From CAYLHF01 sp964383365 (lineage in GTDB: Bacteria; Bacteroidota; Rhodothermia; Rhodothermales; UBA10348), in NCBI GenBank assembly GCA_964383365.1, contig CAYLHF010000030.1, positions 1-36,241 on the forward strand: a DNA stretch of 36,241 nt, given 5' to 3'. This document shows positions 1-8,221 of this stretch, piece by piece. Both the position numbers and the translations under genes were made by a program. The first letter of the stretch is position 1. Each line of letters begins with the position of its first letter. Below the pieces are notes generated by a model. The model saw only the letters and a program-made list of their open reading frames with translations. It did no database searches and was not told the DNA's origin.

Positions 1-2
1 AC

Positions 3-74
3 GACCAGCAGTATGCCTGGGAAGAAAACGTCTACGTGAATCCGGGCGAAGATTACGTGGGCCAAAAGAGTTGA
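3..74 (+). CDS. C-terminal end of an unidentified protein (partial)
   Basis: An open frame runs from the left edge of the window to a TGA at 72-74. It gives 23 residues rich in acidic and aromatic residues (DQQYAWEENVYVN and so on). The composition looks like a real protein end rather than random translation, but the fragment is too short to assign to a family. It lies on the same strand as the DUF2235 gene, 154 bp upstream of it. Confidence 0.4.
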   Translation, partial: DQQYAWEENVYVNPGEDYVGQKS

Positions 75-182
75 CTGTGTATCGATACGCGTGTGTTGCG
101 CGGCGTACGCGCGGAGCCGCGTCCGTTTGAATCCGTCAATGAGTCAGGCAAGCTCTGCCGTGTCGTTCTCGAAGGTCATTCT

Positions 183-208
183 GCGTAGTGAATGAGTAGG
201 AACTACGC
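183..208 (+). terminator. Inverted repeat, possible terminator of the upstream gene
   Basis: GCGTAGT (183-189) and ACTACGC (202-208) are perfect 7 bp arms around a 12 nt loop, followed by the T-rich stretch TTTATTT. This fits a weak intrinsic terminator for the gene ending at 74. It also sits just upstream of the ATG at 229, so an operator or leader hairpin for that gene is equally possible. Confidence 0.35.
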
Positions 209-228
209 TTTATTTCCGGAGCCCCGTC

Positions 229-1248
229 ATGCCCAAGAACATTGTCATCTTCTCTGACGGGACCAATCAGGATGGTGGTGCGGGGGTCAATTCGAACGTG
301 TATCGGCTGTTTAATATGATAGACGATCGCACATCCGGACAGATCGCCTTTTATGATCGAGGTGTCGGAACCGGAATCATGAAAGTGTTGGGTGGTCTTT
401 TTGGGCTGGGTATCTCCCGAAACATCAAAGACTGTTACCGCTTCATTTTTGATCACTACGAAGCCGGGGATCGCATTTTTATGTTTGGCTTCAGTCGTGG
501 AGCGACGACACTACGAAGCCTGTCCAATTTCATGCATCTGTTCGGAATCTTGCCGAAGTCCAGGCCGGAATTGATCGGGAAAGCCTATCGTATTTACCGG
601 ACCCGGAATGTGAATCGGCGCAAAGCGAGAGCCGAACGATTCGTTTCAAGACATCACACGATGTGGTGTACCATCGAATTCATGGGAGTATGGGATACCG
701 TCTCTGCGCTCGGCGGTCCGTTCCAGATATTGGAAGAGTTGATCGATCTGATCCCGGTATTCAGACACAAATTCCAGGACCTGACACTGAGTGAATGCGT
801 GATCCATGCGCGGCAGGCACTCGCAATCGACGAGAAGAGAATGGCCTTCCGTCCGATCTACTGGAAGAAGCAGACGGATCGGCGCCAGAGTATGAAGCAG
901 GTCTGGTTTCCGGGAGTTCATACGGATATCGGTGGCGGCTATCCCGATCACGGGCTCTCTGACCTGACATTGGATTGGATGGTTAGAGAGGCGACGCAGA
1001 AAGGATTATATATATATCCGGACCACAAGGTGGTCGTCAATCCGAATCCCATGGGTAGGCTCCACAAATCATACAAGGGGCCGTACCGACTCATCCGGGC
1101 TCGGGCCCGACAGTGGGATACGAACGCGCATGGTCCGCTGGTAATCCACCGGAGCGCGGTCGAACGCCGGGAAAAGAGCGCATGTCAGGGAGAGTCGGCG
1201 TACACCCCGTGGGTCCTTAGTGAGGACTATGAGGTCGATAGCGGTTGA
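229..1248 (+). CDS. DUF2235 alpha/beta-hydrolase (T6SS Tle1-like phospholipase fold)
   Basis: This 339-residue protein has the typical DUF2235 layout. The N-terminus is a beta strand followed by SDGTNQD (residues 9-15). A nucleophile elbow GFSRGA (residues 87-92) gives the GxSxG serine S89. GVWDTV follows with acidic D156, then PGVHTDIGGGYPD with H231, so Ser, Asp and His candidates for a catalytic triad are all present. In Proteobacteria related proteins include Tle1 phospholipase effectors of type VI secretion, but many DUF2235 proteins are uncharacterised housekeeping-type hydrolases. No VgrG, immunity gene or signal peptide is visible here, so an effector role is not supported. The stop codon lies within a short repeat beside an assembly gap, so the true C-terminus deserves checking. 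Confidence 0.85.
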   Translation: MPKNIVIFSDGTNQDGGAGVNSNVYRLFNMIDDRTSGQIAFYDRGVGTGIMKVLGGLFGLGISRNIKDCYRFIFDHYEAGDRIFMFGFSRGATTLRSLSNFMHLFGILPKSRPELIGKAYRIYRTRNVNRRKARAERFVSRHHTMWCTIEFMGVWDTVSALGGPFQILEELIDLIPVFRHKFQDLTLSECVIHARQALAIDEKRMAFRPIYWKKQTDRRQSMKQVWFPGVHTDIGGGYPDHGLSDLTLDWMVREATQKGLYIYPDHKVVVNPNPMGRLHKSYKGPYRLIRARARQWDTNAHGPLVIHRSAVERREKSACQGESAYTPWVLSEDYEVDSG

Positions 1249-1268
1249 GATCGATCACGGTTGAGATC
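1242..1268. repeat. Short direct repeat at the edge of the assembly gap
   Basis: CGGTTGAGATC occurs at 1242-1252 and again at 1258-1268, a 16 bp period, with the second copy running straight into the Ns. This is the start of a possible tandem repeat that the assembly could not resolve. The TGA of the preceding gene lies in the first copy. Confidence 0.6.
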
Positions 1269-1555
1269 NNNNNNNNNNNNNNNNNNNNNNNNNNNNNNNN
1301 NNNNNNNNNNNNNNNNNNNNNNNNNNNNNNNNNNNNNNNNNNNNNNNNNNNNNNNNNNNNNNNNNNNNAACTATCTTCCGTTTAGTTTCTCACACGTTCC
1401 GGATTGGAGTTGATCCACCGTGCGGCCCCTTTCGCTACAGGAAACAAACCGGGATACTTTGGATATCCATGATCTAATCAGACTCCAGCCCCTTCAACCT
1501 GTGACCGCGAGGGTGACAACGTTCGCCCCGTTATCTCCACACGCTACTTTCTACA
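1249..1555. other. Intergenic stretch with a 100-N assembly gap (1269-1368)
   Basis: Exactly 100 Ns occupy 1269-1368, the usual placeholder for a scaffold join of unknown length. The real sequence between the DUF2235 gene and the deaminase gene may therefore be much longer and could hold genes. I see no convincing gene, RNA or hairpin in the sequenced 1369-1555 part. A 63-codon open frame there has no recognisable features. Confidence 0.95.
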
Positions 1556-2173
1556 ATGCGGCATTTCGGAAACAAGGCTACGGTCGAAGACGGTCGTTTC
1601 CCGGCTCTTAACATCGTGCTGCCACGCTGGATCGAGTCCGTTCTTCCGCCGCCGGATCACGCGTTCGAAACCGCTGAAGACAGAATGCGCTTCGTTGTCG
1701 GTCTCTCCAGGCAGAATGTCGAAAACGAAACGGGAGGGCCGTTTGGAGCAGCCATTTTCTCCATGAAATCGCATCGGTTGATCGCGCCCGGTGTGAACAT
1801 GGTCGTGTCTTCCAATTGGTCCGGGTGTCACGGCGAGATGGTGGCATTTGCTCTCGCTCAGCAGGTCGTGGGGACTCACGATCTGGGAGGCCCGGGACTG
1901 GACGATATGGAACTCGTAACCAGTACAGAGCCGTGTGCGATGTGTATGGGAGCGACCGTCTGGTCGGGTGTCAGGAGACTTGTTTGCGGCGCGAGGGACG
2001 AAGATGCCCGCTCCATTGGATTCGACGAGGGACCGAAAGTGGACGATTGGGCGCATGACTTCGAGGACCGGGGCATTCACGTTGTTCGGGATGTCCTGAG
2101 AGAAGAAGCGTGCGAAGTGCTTCGCGCGTACGGCGAGAGTGGGGGTATGGTCTACAACGGCCGCGCCGAATAA
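1556..2173 (+). CDS. Cytidine deaminase-fold nucleoside/guanine deaminase-like protein
   Basis: This 205-residue protein carries the zinc-dependent deaminase signature. CHGEMVA (residues 91-97) supplies the zinc ligand H92 and the proton shuttle E94. STEPCAMCMGA (residues 123-133) supplies the ligands C127 and C130 in the PCxxC motif. The order HxE then PCxxC, and the following WSGVRRLVCGA segment, resemble the guanine deaminase/TadA/ComE group. The central HGE rather than HAE and a longer N-terminus argue against TadA itself. The likely substrate is a free base or nucleoside, in the cytoplasm. It is convergent with the regulator gene downstream and stands alone. A perfect 7 bp inverted repeat (2157-2163 with 2176-2182) spans its stop codon. 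Confidence 0.85.
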   Translation: MRHFGNKATVEDGRFPALNIVLPRWIESVLPPPDHAFETAEDRMRFVVGLSRQNVENETGGPFGAAIFSMKSHRLIAPGVNMVVSSNWSGCHGEMVAFALAQQVVGTHDLGGPGLDDMELVTSTEPCAMCMGATVWSGVRRLVCGARDEDARSIGFDEGPKVDDWAHDFEDRGIHVVRDVLREEACEVLRAYGESGGMVYNGRAE

Positions 2174-2238
2174 AACGGCCGTGGGTGCGGGACAGCGGAA
2201 CCAGGCGTCTGATAGCATCCCCCCGTGGGTTCCGGGAA

Positions 2239-2958
2239 TCAGTCGTCAGCGACAAAGACATGCCGGGCGATTTCGTGCCCGATCGTGCGCTCGGTGTTCT
2301 TGATTCGAATGGTTATCGGGCCCTTGAATGGCGCGTGGCTGACGACCTTGATATCGGTCCCGGGAAGAAGTCCCTCAGTCTCCAGATGATGCAGGAGATC
2401 CGGATCGAAATCGGCGATATGATGGATGATGCGCAGCGACCCCGGTTCAATGTCAGATAGAGCCGTGGTGGCGCGATTGGCTATCTCCCCGTCACGCGTT
2501 GGAATGGGATGGCCGTGCGGGTCGTGCGTCGGATACCCAAGGAGATGGTCGATGCGCCGCTCAAATTCTTCTGAAATGTGGTGTTCGAGTCGTTCGGCCT
2601 CGGCATGCATCTCAGCCCACGAATACCCCAGCACTTCTTTAAGATAGGTTTCGAGTAGGCGGTGGTGACGGATAATCTCGAGCGCGATACGAACGCCACC
2701 CTCGGTCAGTCGGGCTCCCCGGTAGGCTTCGTACTCGACGAGTCGCAGGTTACTCAGTTTCTTGACCATATTGGTCACTGACGCGGGTGCTACGCCCATC
2801 GCGGTGGCGAGGTCGGTCGTCGACACGGTCGACTCCGTATCCTCCTGGAGCAGATAAATCGTCTTCAGATAATCCTCAACCGATTGACTCAGCACCGACC
2901 CAAAATGATCGATCCTGCCTGCCCACGGTTGTTCGAGATGTTCATGTACCTTTGCCAA
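2239..2958 (-). CDS. DtxR/MntR-family metal-dependent transcriptional regulator
   Basis: The frame begins with TTG at 2958 (239 residues). A GTG at 2893-2895 gives the start VLSQSVEDYLKTIY, which matches where most DtxR proteins begin and may be the true start. The N-terminal winged helix (about residues 25-85, with ATAMGVAPASVTNMVKKL) is the DNA-binding part. The dimerisation and metal-binding part has the typical HAEAERLEHHIS and THDPHGHPIP segments. The C-terminus (about residues 170-235) is an SH3/FeoA-like domain. It should bind Fe(II) or Mn(II) and repress metal uptake genes. It is divergent from the FeoA-fusion/feoB operon with a palindrome between them, so autoregulation plus feo control is likely. 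I cannot tell iron from manganese specificity. Confidence 0.9.
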   Translation of the reverse strand: MAKVHEHLEQPWAGRIDHFGSVLSQSVEDYLKTIYLLQEDTESTVSTTDLATAMGVAPASVTNMVKKLSNLRLVEYEAYRGARLTEGGVRIALEIIRHHRLLETYLKEVLGYSWAEMHAEAERLEHHISEEFERRIDHLLGYPTHDPHGHPIPTRDGEIANRATTALSDIEPGSLRIIHHIADFDPDLLHHLETEGLLPGTDIKVVSHAPFKGPITIRIKNTERTIGHEIARHVFVADD

Positions 2959-2996
2959 TGCCTGTCGATGCCCGATTGAAATAGGATATTCTGGAT

Positions 2997-3018
2997 TGGC
3001 TAATTATATTATTAGCCA
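2997..3018. promoter_or_regulatory. Perfect palindrome, candidate DtxR-family operator
   Basis: TGGCTAAT (2997-3004) and ATTAGCCA (3011-3018) are perfect inverted arms around an AT-only 6 bp centre. The site lies 39 bp upstream of the TTG start of the regulator and before the feo operon, in the most AT-rich part of this region. The TTAGCC / GGCTAA half-sites resemble the TTAG(G/C) half-sites known for DtxR, MntR and SirR operators. It overlaps where promoters for both divergent units would lie. No binding data exist here, so operator function is inferred. Confidence 0.7.
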
Positions 3019-3172
3019 TAACTAAAATATACGAAAAATAGCACATCCCGTCACCATATTTCTTTTTGCCGTCTTTATTGCGATCGTTTGGCCCAGATAC
3101 GGGCTGGTCGCCCGCATTCGATCTGCCCGGATACTTACCAATCGTGCGCTCCTGGAAGATATACTCAAGGCA

Positions 3173-4051
3173 ATGCACGCATGGGAGTTACGAGGGAAAG
3201 CGGTCACGGTGGTCTCGCTTTCGGGCCTCTTCAAGATCCGGACAGGTCGGGTGCTCGACAAGTTGTCATCGATGAGCAGAACCGGTCTCATACGCATGAC
3301 GGGTGATGGCCCCGTACTCACCGAAGACGGTAGGAGAGCGGCACTGCGGGTGATTCGTGCTCATCGATTGCTCGAACGATATATGCACGATGAACTGGGT
3401 CTACCGCTCGATGCGCTTCACGAGGCCGCCGATAAACGTGAGCATCGTATATCCCCGGAACAGGTCGATGCACTTGAGATGCGGATGGGTTTCCCGACCC
3501 ATGATCCGCACGGAGACCCTATTCCGACAGGAACCGGAGAGTTGACAGATCAGCAGACAACCCCTCTGCTGGAGTGGGAGATCGATGAGCCGGCGGTCAT
3601 TATGCATCTGGAGGACGAACCCAAGGAGATTCTTACGAAACTCGTTGCTCTGGGACTACATCCTGGTATGCAGTTCGAAATACTGGAGTCCGGAGGAAAC
3701 GGACTCATTCTGTGGGACGGGGAGAGGGAGTATGCGGTATCGAGTGTTCTGGCTGGAAATGTATTCGTGACTGGTTGGTCGCAACCCATCCTACCCTTCG
3801 AAAAGCTGACGTCGCTGTCACCTGGTGAGACGGCGGTCGTTCGAGGGTTCACGTGTGAAGGACTTGGTAGACGGAGACTCCTGGATCTGGGACTGACACC
3901 GGGCACGAAGATCACGCATCGATTTGACGCAGCGTTCGGGGATCCACGGGCTTTTGAAATCCGTGGTGCGGTCATTGCCCTGCGTCAATCCGAGACGGAC
4001 AGTATAGAAATTGAGCGAGAGCTTGTCGATTTTCCGGAGTATGTCGCATGA
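3173..4051 (+). CDS. DtxR-like regulator fused to FeoA-type domains, probably membrane-tethered
   Basis: From the ATG at 3173 the protein has 292 residues: a degenerate winged helix, a DtxR dimerisation and metal-binding domain (HEAADKREHRIS, THDPHGDPIP), an SH3-like domain (about 140-200, LVALGLHPGMQFEIL) and a C-terminal FeoA domain (about 210-285, GLGRRRLLDLGLTPGT). The same frame stays open upstream to 3026. It encodes a hydrophobic helix (TIFLFAVFIAIVWPRYGL) and the first helix of the winged-helix domain, so the real protein probably starts earlier. No ATG, GTG or TTG is in frame there, only ATA and ATT codons. The stop overlaps the feoB ATG (ATGA). It probably combines iron sensing with the FeoA role in FeoB-mediated Fe(II) uptake. 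The domain calls are firm; the start is not. Confidence 0.8.
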   Translation: MHAWELRGKAVTVVSLSGLFKIRTGRVLDKLSSMSRTGLIRMTGDGPVLTEDGRRAALRVIRAHRLLERYMHDELGLPLDALHEAADKREHRISPEQVDALEMRMGFPTHDPHGDPIPTGTGELTDQQTTPLLEWEIDEPAVIMHLEDEPKEILTKLVALGLHPGMQFEILESGGNGLILWDGEREYAVSSVLAGNVFVTGWSQPILPFEKLTSLSPGETAVVRGFTCEGLGRRRLLDLGLTPGTKITHRFDAAFGDPRAFEIRGAVIALRQSETDSIEIERELVDFPEYVA

Positions 4052-6264
4052 GTATATCCCGGCCACTGACAAGGTCACACAAGCCATCTCTGGATGCCTG
4101 CGAAGGATGTCCGGTGAGTTCTATCCAGCTCGGACTGAATACCGAAGGGTGGGATTATGTGGTGGCGCTTGCCGGGAATCCGAACACCGGGAAAAGCACG
4201 GTTTTTAATACGCTAACGGGGCTTAAACAGCACGTCGGGAATTGGCCCGGAAAGACTGTTACCCGGGCGGAAGGTGGATTCTCTATCGATGGTGACCGGT
4301 TCAAGCTGGTCGATCTTCCCGGTACGTATTCGCTATTATCAGCGTCTACCGACGAAGAAGTGGCTCGTGATTTCATTCTGTTCGGTCGTCCCGACTGTAC
4401 GGTCATCGTTGTAGATGCCACCGCGCTCGAACGGAATCTGAATCTGGTGCTGCAGGTCCTCGAAGTAACCGACCGGGCCGTTGTCTGTCTGAACCTGTTA
4501 GATGAGGCGAGGAGGAAGGGAATCAAGGTTAATGCCGAAGAGCTCGCCGTTCAACTGGGTGTTCCCGTAGTACCGACGGTTGCCCGAACAGGATTCGGTA
4601 TTCCCGACTTGATGGCAATGGTAAAGAAGATGGCCTCCGGTGCCATCTCATCTTCCCCGCACAGAATCAATCTCGAAGGCGGGCTCGAGACCGCCGTGGC
4701 CGAGCTGTCGCAGAACGTAAACCGAATCTATCCGAGCCTCCCCAATGCGCGGTGGGTCGCCATGCGGCTTCTCGAAGGAGATGCCACTGTTAGTGACAGT
4801 CTGACGAGTGACGAACTGGCAGAACTGGAGGTATTGGGCTCAGACCGGTCGCCTGATACGCGCGCGGGTGACTCCCGGCCTGAAACTGAGCGGGAAGCGA
4901 TCATCGTGCAGGCGGGAACGCTGAGGTCCAGTCTCGAATATTCGTTTCGTGATCAGATGGTCCATTCCATATTTCGAGATGCAGAGTCGATGGCGTCGCG
5001 CGTGATTAAACGCTCGGCTCCCGGTGGAACGAACTGGGATGCGGCCCTGGATCGGGTGTTGACATCGAGGCTATGGGGGCTACCGATCATGTTCCTCATT
5101 CTCGCCATCGTGTTCTGGCTGACTATTATCGGGGCCAACTATCCGTCCCAGATGATCGCGAACGCGCTGTTCTGGGTTGAAGCCGTTGCCGCCGACTGGT
5201 TTACAGGTTTTGGATCTCCATGGTGGCTGACGGGGTTTATCTGGCACGGAGTGTTCCGGGGAGTCGCCTGGGTGGTCGCTGTCATGCTGCCCCCCATGGC
5301 CATCTTCTTTCCCATGTTTACCATTCTCGAGAATCTGGGCTATCTGCCGCGGGTGGCTTTCAATCTGGACCGACTGTTTCGTCGGGTGGGTGGACACGGC
5401 AAACAGGCGCTGTCGATGACGATGGGTTTTGGATGTAATGCTGCAGGGGTCATCGCAGCGAGGATTATAGATTCTCCCAGGGAGCGTCTCGTCGCGATTC
5501 TGACCAATAATTTCGTTCCGTGCAATGGACGCTTTCCGACGCTGATCATGCTGGCCGTCATTTTTGTGGCAGCGGCGTTTCCTCCGGCTGTCGCGTCATT
5601 GGTCGCTGCTGGCGCGGTCGTCGGGGCGGTTCTGGTAGGAATATTTTTCACGTTCCTGGCGTCCTGGGCACTCACCCGAACCGTCCTGAAGGGGGAGGCG
5701 AGTAGTTTTGCCCTTGAACTCTCGCCGTATCGGCGACCGAATGTCGGACAGATTCTCTACACATCTCTCATCGACCGAACCCTGTTCGTATTGTATCGAG
5801 CCATAGTAATGGCAGCTCCCGCCGGAGCCGTAATCTGGTTGCTGTCGAATGTGACCCTCGGTGACGTTACGCTCGCCATGCACGTCTCGGCATTCCTGGA
5901 ACCAGCCGGGCGATTGATGGGACTGGACGGCGTCATACTTCTGGCATACATCATCGCCATTCCGGCCAACGAAATAGTCGTTCCGACCATTCTGATGACA
6001 TATATGGGGACGGGGATGATGATTGAGCTCGACTCCATGGAGCAACTCAGGATGCTTCTCGTGGATCAACAGGGATGGACCGTCCTGACGGCAATCAGCC
6101 TCATGCTTTTCTCCGTGCTTCATAATCCGTGTTCAACAACCATCTGGACGATCTACAAAGAGACGCACAGTGCGAAATGGACGACCGTCGGGGCACTGAT
6201 GCCGCTTGCCATTGGTGTCGTGGTTACCATTCTGGTTGCACAGCTAGCTCACCTGGTTTTTTAG
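4048..6264 (+). CDS. feoB: Ferrous iron transporter FeoB
   Basis: This 738-residue inner-membrane Fe(II) permease has an N-terminal G domain. Visible G motifs are GNPNTGKST (residues 43-51, G1), the switch region HVGNWPGKTV, DLPGTYSL (residues 89-96, G3) and NLLDEA (G4, NxxD). A helical region follows to about residue 330. The C-terminal half is a polytopic membrane domain with the typical MGFGCNAAGV, NNFVPCNGRFP and HNPCSTTIWTI segments. Length is normal for the family. A short N-terminal extension carries a CEGC cysteine pair (C18, C21). It overlaps the upstream DtxR-FeoA gene by 4 bp, which couples their translation. No separate feoA or feoC is present. Regulation by the palindrome upstream of the operon is likely. 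Confidence 0.97.
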   Translation: MSISRPLTRSHKPSLDACEGCPVSSIQLGLNTEGWDYVVALAGNPNTGKSTVFNTLTGLKQHVGNWPGKTVTRAEGGFSIDGDRFKLVDLPGTYSLLSASTDEEVARDFILFGRPDCTVIVVDATALERNLNLVLQVLEVTDRAVVCLNLLDEARRKGIKVNAEELAVQLGVPVVPTVARTGFGIPDLMAMVKKMASGAISSSPHRINLEGGLETAVAELSQNVNRIYPSLPNARWVAMRLLEGDATVSDSLTSDELAELEVLGSDRSPDTRAGDSRPETEREAIIVQAGTLRSSLEYSFRDQMVHSIFRDAESMASRVIKRSAPGGTNWDAALDRVLTSRLWGLPIMFLILAIVFWLTIIGANYPSQMIANALFWVEAVAADWFTGFGSPWWLTGFIWHGVFRGVAWVVAVMLPPMAIFFPMFTILENLGYLPRVAFNLDRLFRRVGGHGKQALSMTMGFGCNAAGVIAARIIDSPRERLVAILTNNFVPCNGRFPTLIMLAVIFVAAAFPPAVASLVAAGAVVGAVLVGIFFTFLASWALTRTVLKGEASSFALELSPYRRPNVGQILYTSLIDRTLFVLYRAIVMAAPAGAVIWLLSNVTLGDVTLAMHVSAFLEPAGRLMGLDGVILLAYIIAIPANEIVVPTILMTYMGTGMMIELDSMEQLRMLLVDQQGWTVLTAISLMLFSVLHNPCSTTIWTIYKETHSAKWTTVGALMPLAIGVVVTILVAQLAHLVF

Positions 6265-6269
6265 CACCA

Positions 6270-6716
6270 GTGGAAAAAGAAGACGTCTATATCATCAGGG
6301 AACGTGTGCTGGATGCATGCACGCTGATTCATTTCAGCGATCGACTCTTCGCCGCCAATCCCGAAACGCCGCCAGGACGAATCGCCTTTGAGTTGTTACG
6401 AGTCTGGATGGATCGCGTATACACACCGGGAACCCGGTATATGGAAGGGTACAAAGGGGATCTCGATCGGGACCGGGCGCAACGATTTGTCGAGGCCTTC
6501 GACGACGACGAGTATTCCTACATTGAACGCTTCCACCGGTTTATCGAGATACGACTCGATCGGCTCGGAGAGAAAGACAGGAAAGAAGAAATTTTTCCGC
6601 AGAATGACACGTGGAGTGGCATCGTTCGCGATGCCGGAAATATTCTCGGTCTCTTCGGAGAAGACGCCGAAAAGCGGGCTGAACGATTCAGGGATGCCCG
6701 AAATAAACTGTCGTGA
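6270..6716 (+). CDS. Hypothetical protein downstream of feoB
   Basis: This 148-residue protein starts at a GTG 5 bp after the feoB stop. An ATG at 6129 is in frame but would overlap feoB by 136 bp and adds residues of non-protein-like composition. The sequence is highly charged, soluble and probably helical (RDRAQRFVEAFDDDEYSYIERF, LDRLGEKDRKEE), with no cysteines beyond the N-terminal region, no signal peptide and no membrane helix. I do not recognise a family. Its position suggests co-transcription with feoB and possibly an accessory role in iron uptake, analogous in position to FeoC but not in sequence. The stop at 6716 is 69 bp from the convergent zinc-ribbon gene. Confidence 0.6.
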   Translation: MEKEDVYIIRERVLDACTLIHFSDRLFAANPETPPGRIAFELLRVWMDRVYTPGTRYMEGYKGDLDRDRAQRFVEAFDDDEYSYIERFHRFIEIRLDRLGEKDRKEEIFPQNDTWSGIVRDAGNILGLFGEDAEKRAERFRDARNKLS

Positions 6717-6785
6717 GAAGGCCGTCCCAAATGAGATTCAGAATGGGTTCACCGGCCGGGAATCTCGGTCTGGCGTGTATGGCGC

Positions 6786-7307
6786 CTACATGCCCATGTC
6801 TCCCCGGACCTGTTCGAGTACCTTCAGGTCGATTTCTCTGATCTGCTGTTGGGTCGCCACTTCTTCGATTCGTTTTCTGACCATTCCGCGAACGAACATC
6901 GGTATGCGTTCCATCCGGGCACTGGCCTCATCTGTCCAGACAACACCACCGTCATATTCAGGATTTTCTATGGTCTCTGCGACCATGGAGGAAAAGGGGC
7001 ACTTGGCTTCCGATGACCCGGACGCCTGAGGACCACTGGATGGCGGGTGGCCGTTACCGCCGGCCACCTGATCATCACCGTGGCTGAGCGACCCACGAAT
7101 CGTTTCCATGGGCTGAGGAGACTCGGTACGTCCGCCGATTTTTACTCCCAACGAATGTACCATCTGGGTCTCCATAGCGTTCGTAAGCATGGCGGTGGCC
7201 CGTCCGCAGTCCGGACACCGAAAAAGTACCGTCATCGATCCATTATCAGGACCGCTGGTACTCTCCAGTTTCATCGCCTCATCACAGTCGATACAGAGAA
7301 ACTTCAT
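6786..7307 (-). CDS. Zinc-ribbon protein with C-terminal PCP_red-like domain
   Basis: The 173-residue protein begins with two CxxC pairs (C5/C8 and C31/C34), which form a small zinc ribbon or a metal site. A glycine- and proline-rich linker (about 55-115) follows. The last 52 residues (from VVWTDEASAR, with RIPMFVRGMVRKRIEE) match the pattern of the PCP_red domain found at the C-terminus of the light-independent protochlorophyllide reductase subunit BchB: W-x-x-E/D-A, then IP-x-FVRG, then a basic helix. It is the last gene of the long minus-strand unit. Its ATG overlaps the stop of the Mrp ATPase gene by 4 bp, so the two are almost certainly co-translated. The function is unknown; a role in cofactor handling is inferred. 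Confidence 0.75.
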   Translation of the reverse strand: MKFLCIDCDEAMKLESTSGPDNGSMTVLFRCPDCGRATAMLTNAMETQMVHSLGVKIGGRTESPQPMETIRGSLSHGDDQVAGGNGHPPSSGPQASGSSEAKCPFSSMVAETIENPEYDGGVVWTDEASARMERIPMFVRGMVRKRIEEVATQQQIREIDLKVLEQVRGDMGM

Positions 7308-8221
7308 TTATTGTCGGGGTTGGTGGCCGGTTCGGCCAGAACGGGTTCGAGTAATTGCATCAGACGGTCGGAGGCCTCCCGGACCGCCGATTCTACACTG
7401 TCGGACAAGCCGTCGGAAAAAAGAGGTTCGCCGCTATCTACGGCCTCCGATATCCGGGGATCCATGGGGATCCGACCGAGCAGGTGTACGTCATGTTCGG
7501 TTGCCAGGTCCTCGGGGCTCCCTCCCGGAAACAACTGATGGCGGGTGCCGCATTCCTGGCATACAAACTCGGCCATGTTTACGGCCAATCCCATGGGTCG
7601 GTCGCCCATATGCTCCCGTGCAATCGATATCGACTTTCGCACCACATAGGTGGACATCTGCGACGGGATGGTCACGATGACGGCCGCGGCGAGTTGCGGG
7701 AGCAGGTCCAGCAGATCAGGCAGTTTGTCCGTACCGGGCGGTAGATCAATGAGAAGGACGTCGAGTTCACCCCACGCGGTATCGGCGAGCATTTCCCGAA
7801 CGGCGGCGACTTCCACCATACCGCGCCAGGTAAATGCACTATGATCGGTCGTAGCCTTCCAGTTGACCGGTTCTCCCTCTGAGAGAAAAAGATCAATCGA
7901 CATGACACGAACCCCATTGCCCATGAGGGCGGGTTCGACCGAACCCTCGCGAACAACCGGCCAGCGCTTGACGCCGGTCATCTGTACCTGGCTGGCTCCA
8001 TTGATATCGGCATCCACGATCCCGACCCGTTTGCCGGACCTGGCCAGTGCCGAGGCCAACATAACCGTCAGGATGCTCTTACCGACGCCCCCCTTGCCGC
8101 TCATGACCGCGACCGGGTAACGAATACCGCTGAGACGGTCGCCCAGATGGGTTATCTGGTCGGCGACTTGCCCGGCGACGTCTGAGCCTCCGTCATGAGC
8201 GATGTCATGGTAGTTTTTCAT
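7304..8221 (-). CDS. Mrp/NBP35-type P-loop ATPase (Fe-S carrier family)
   Basis: This 305-residue protein has the deviant Walker A SGKGGVGKS (residues 41-49), the VDADINGAS segment (residues 69-77) and the LIDLPPGTDKLPD segment (about 157-168), all diagnostic of Mrp/ApbC/NBP35 proteins. A CQEC pair (C221, C224) is in the position where family members bridge a [4Fe-4S] cluster between subunits. Members carry or insert Fe-S clusters in the cytoplasm. The N-terminal MIP18 domain of housekeeping Mrp is absent, so it is probably a dedicated, locus-specific ATPase. It overlaps both neighbours by 4 bp (ATGA), between the stress protein and the zinc-ribbon protein. The likely client is an Fe-S or radical SAM protein of the same operon. 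Confidence 0.88.
   Translation of the reverse strand: MKNYHDIAHDGGSDVAGQVADQITHLGDRLSGIRYPVAVMSGKGGVGKSILTVMLASALARSGKRVGIVDADINGASQVQMTGVKRWPVVREGSVEPALMGNGVRVMSIDLFLSEGEPVNWKATTDHSAFTWRGMVEVAAVREMLADTAWGELDVLLIDLPPGTDKLPDLLDLLPQLAAAVIVTIPSQMSTYVVRKSISIAREHMGDRPMGLAVNMAEFVCQECGTRHQLFPGGSPEDLATEHDVHLLGRIPMDPRISEAVDSGEPLFSDGLSDSVESAVREASDRLMQLLEPVLAEPATNPDNK

Noticed and set aside
229..1248. DUF2235 protein as a type VI secretion effector
   Set aside because: No secretion, VgrG or immunity gene nearby and no export signal. The fold alone does not support it.
2157..2182. Perfect 7 bp inverted repeat as terminator of the deaminase gene
   Set aside because: It spans the stop codon and is followed by G-rich sequence without a T-tract on either strand, so termination is not supported.
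1544..2218. A 224-codon minus-strand open frame across the deaminase gene
   Set aside because: Antisense shadow of a gene with clear deaminase motifs; its translation has no family features.
6733..6766. 7 bp inverted repeat between the feoB-linked ORF and the zinc-ribbon gene as a bidirectional terminator
   Set aside because: The 20 nt loop and lack of T-tracts make it too weak to call.
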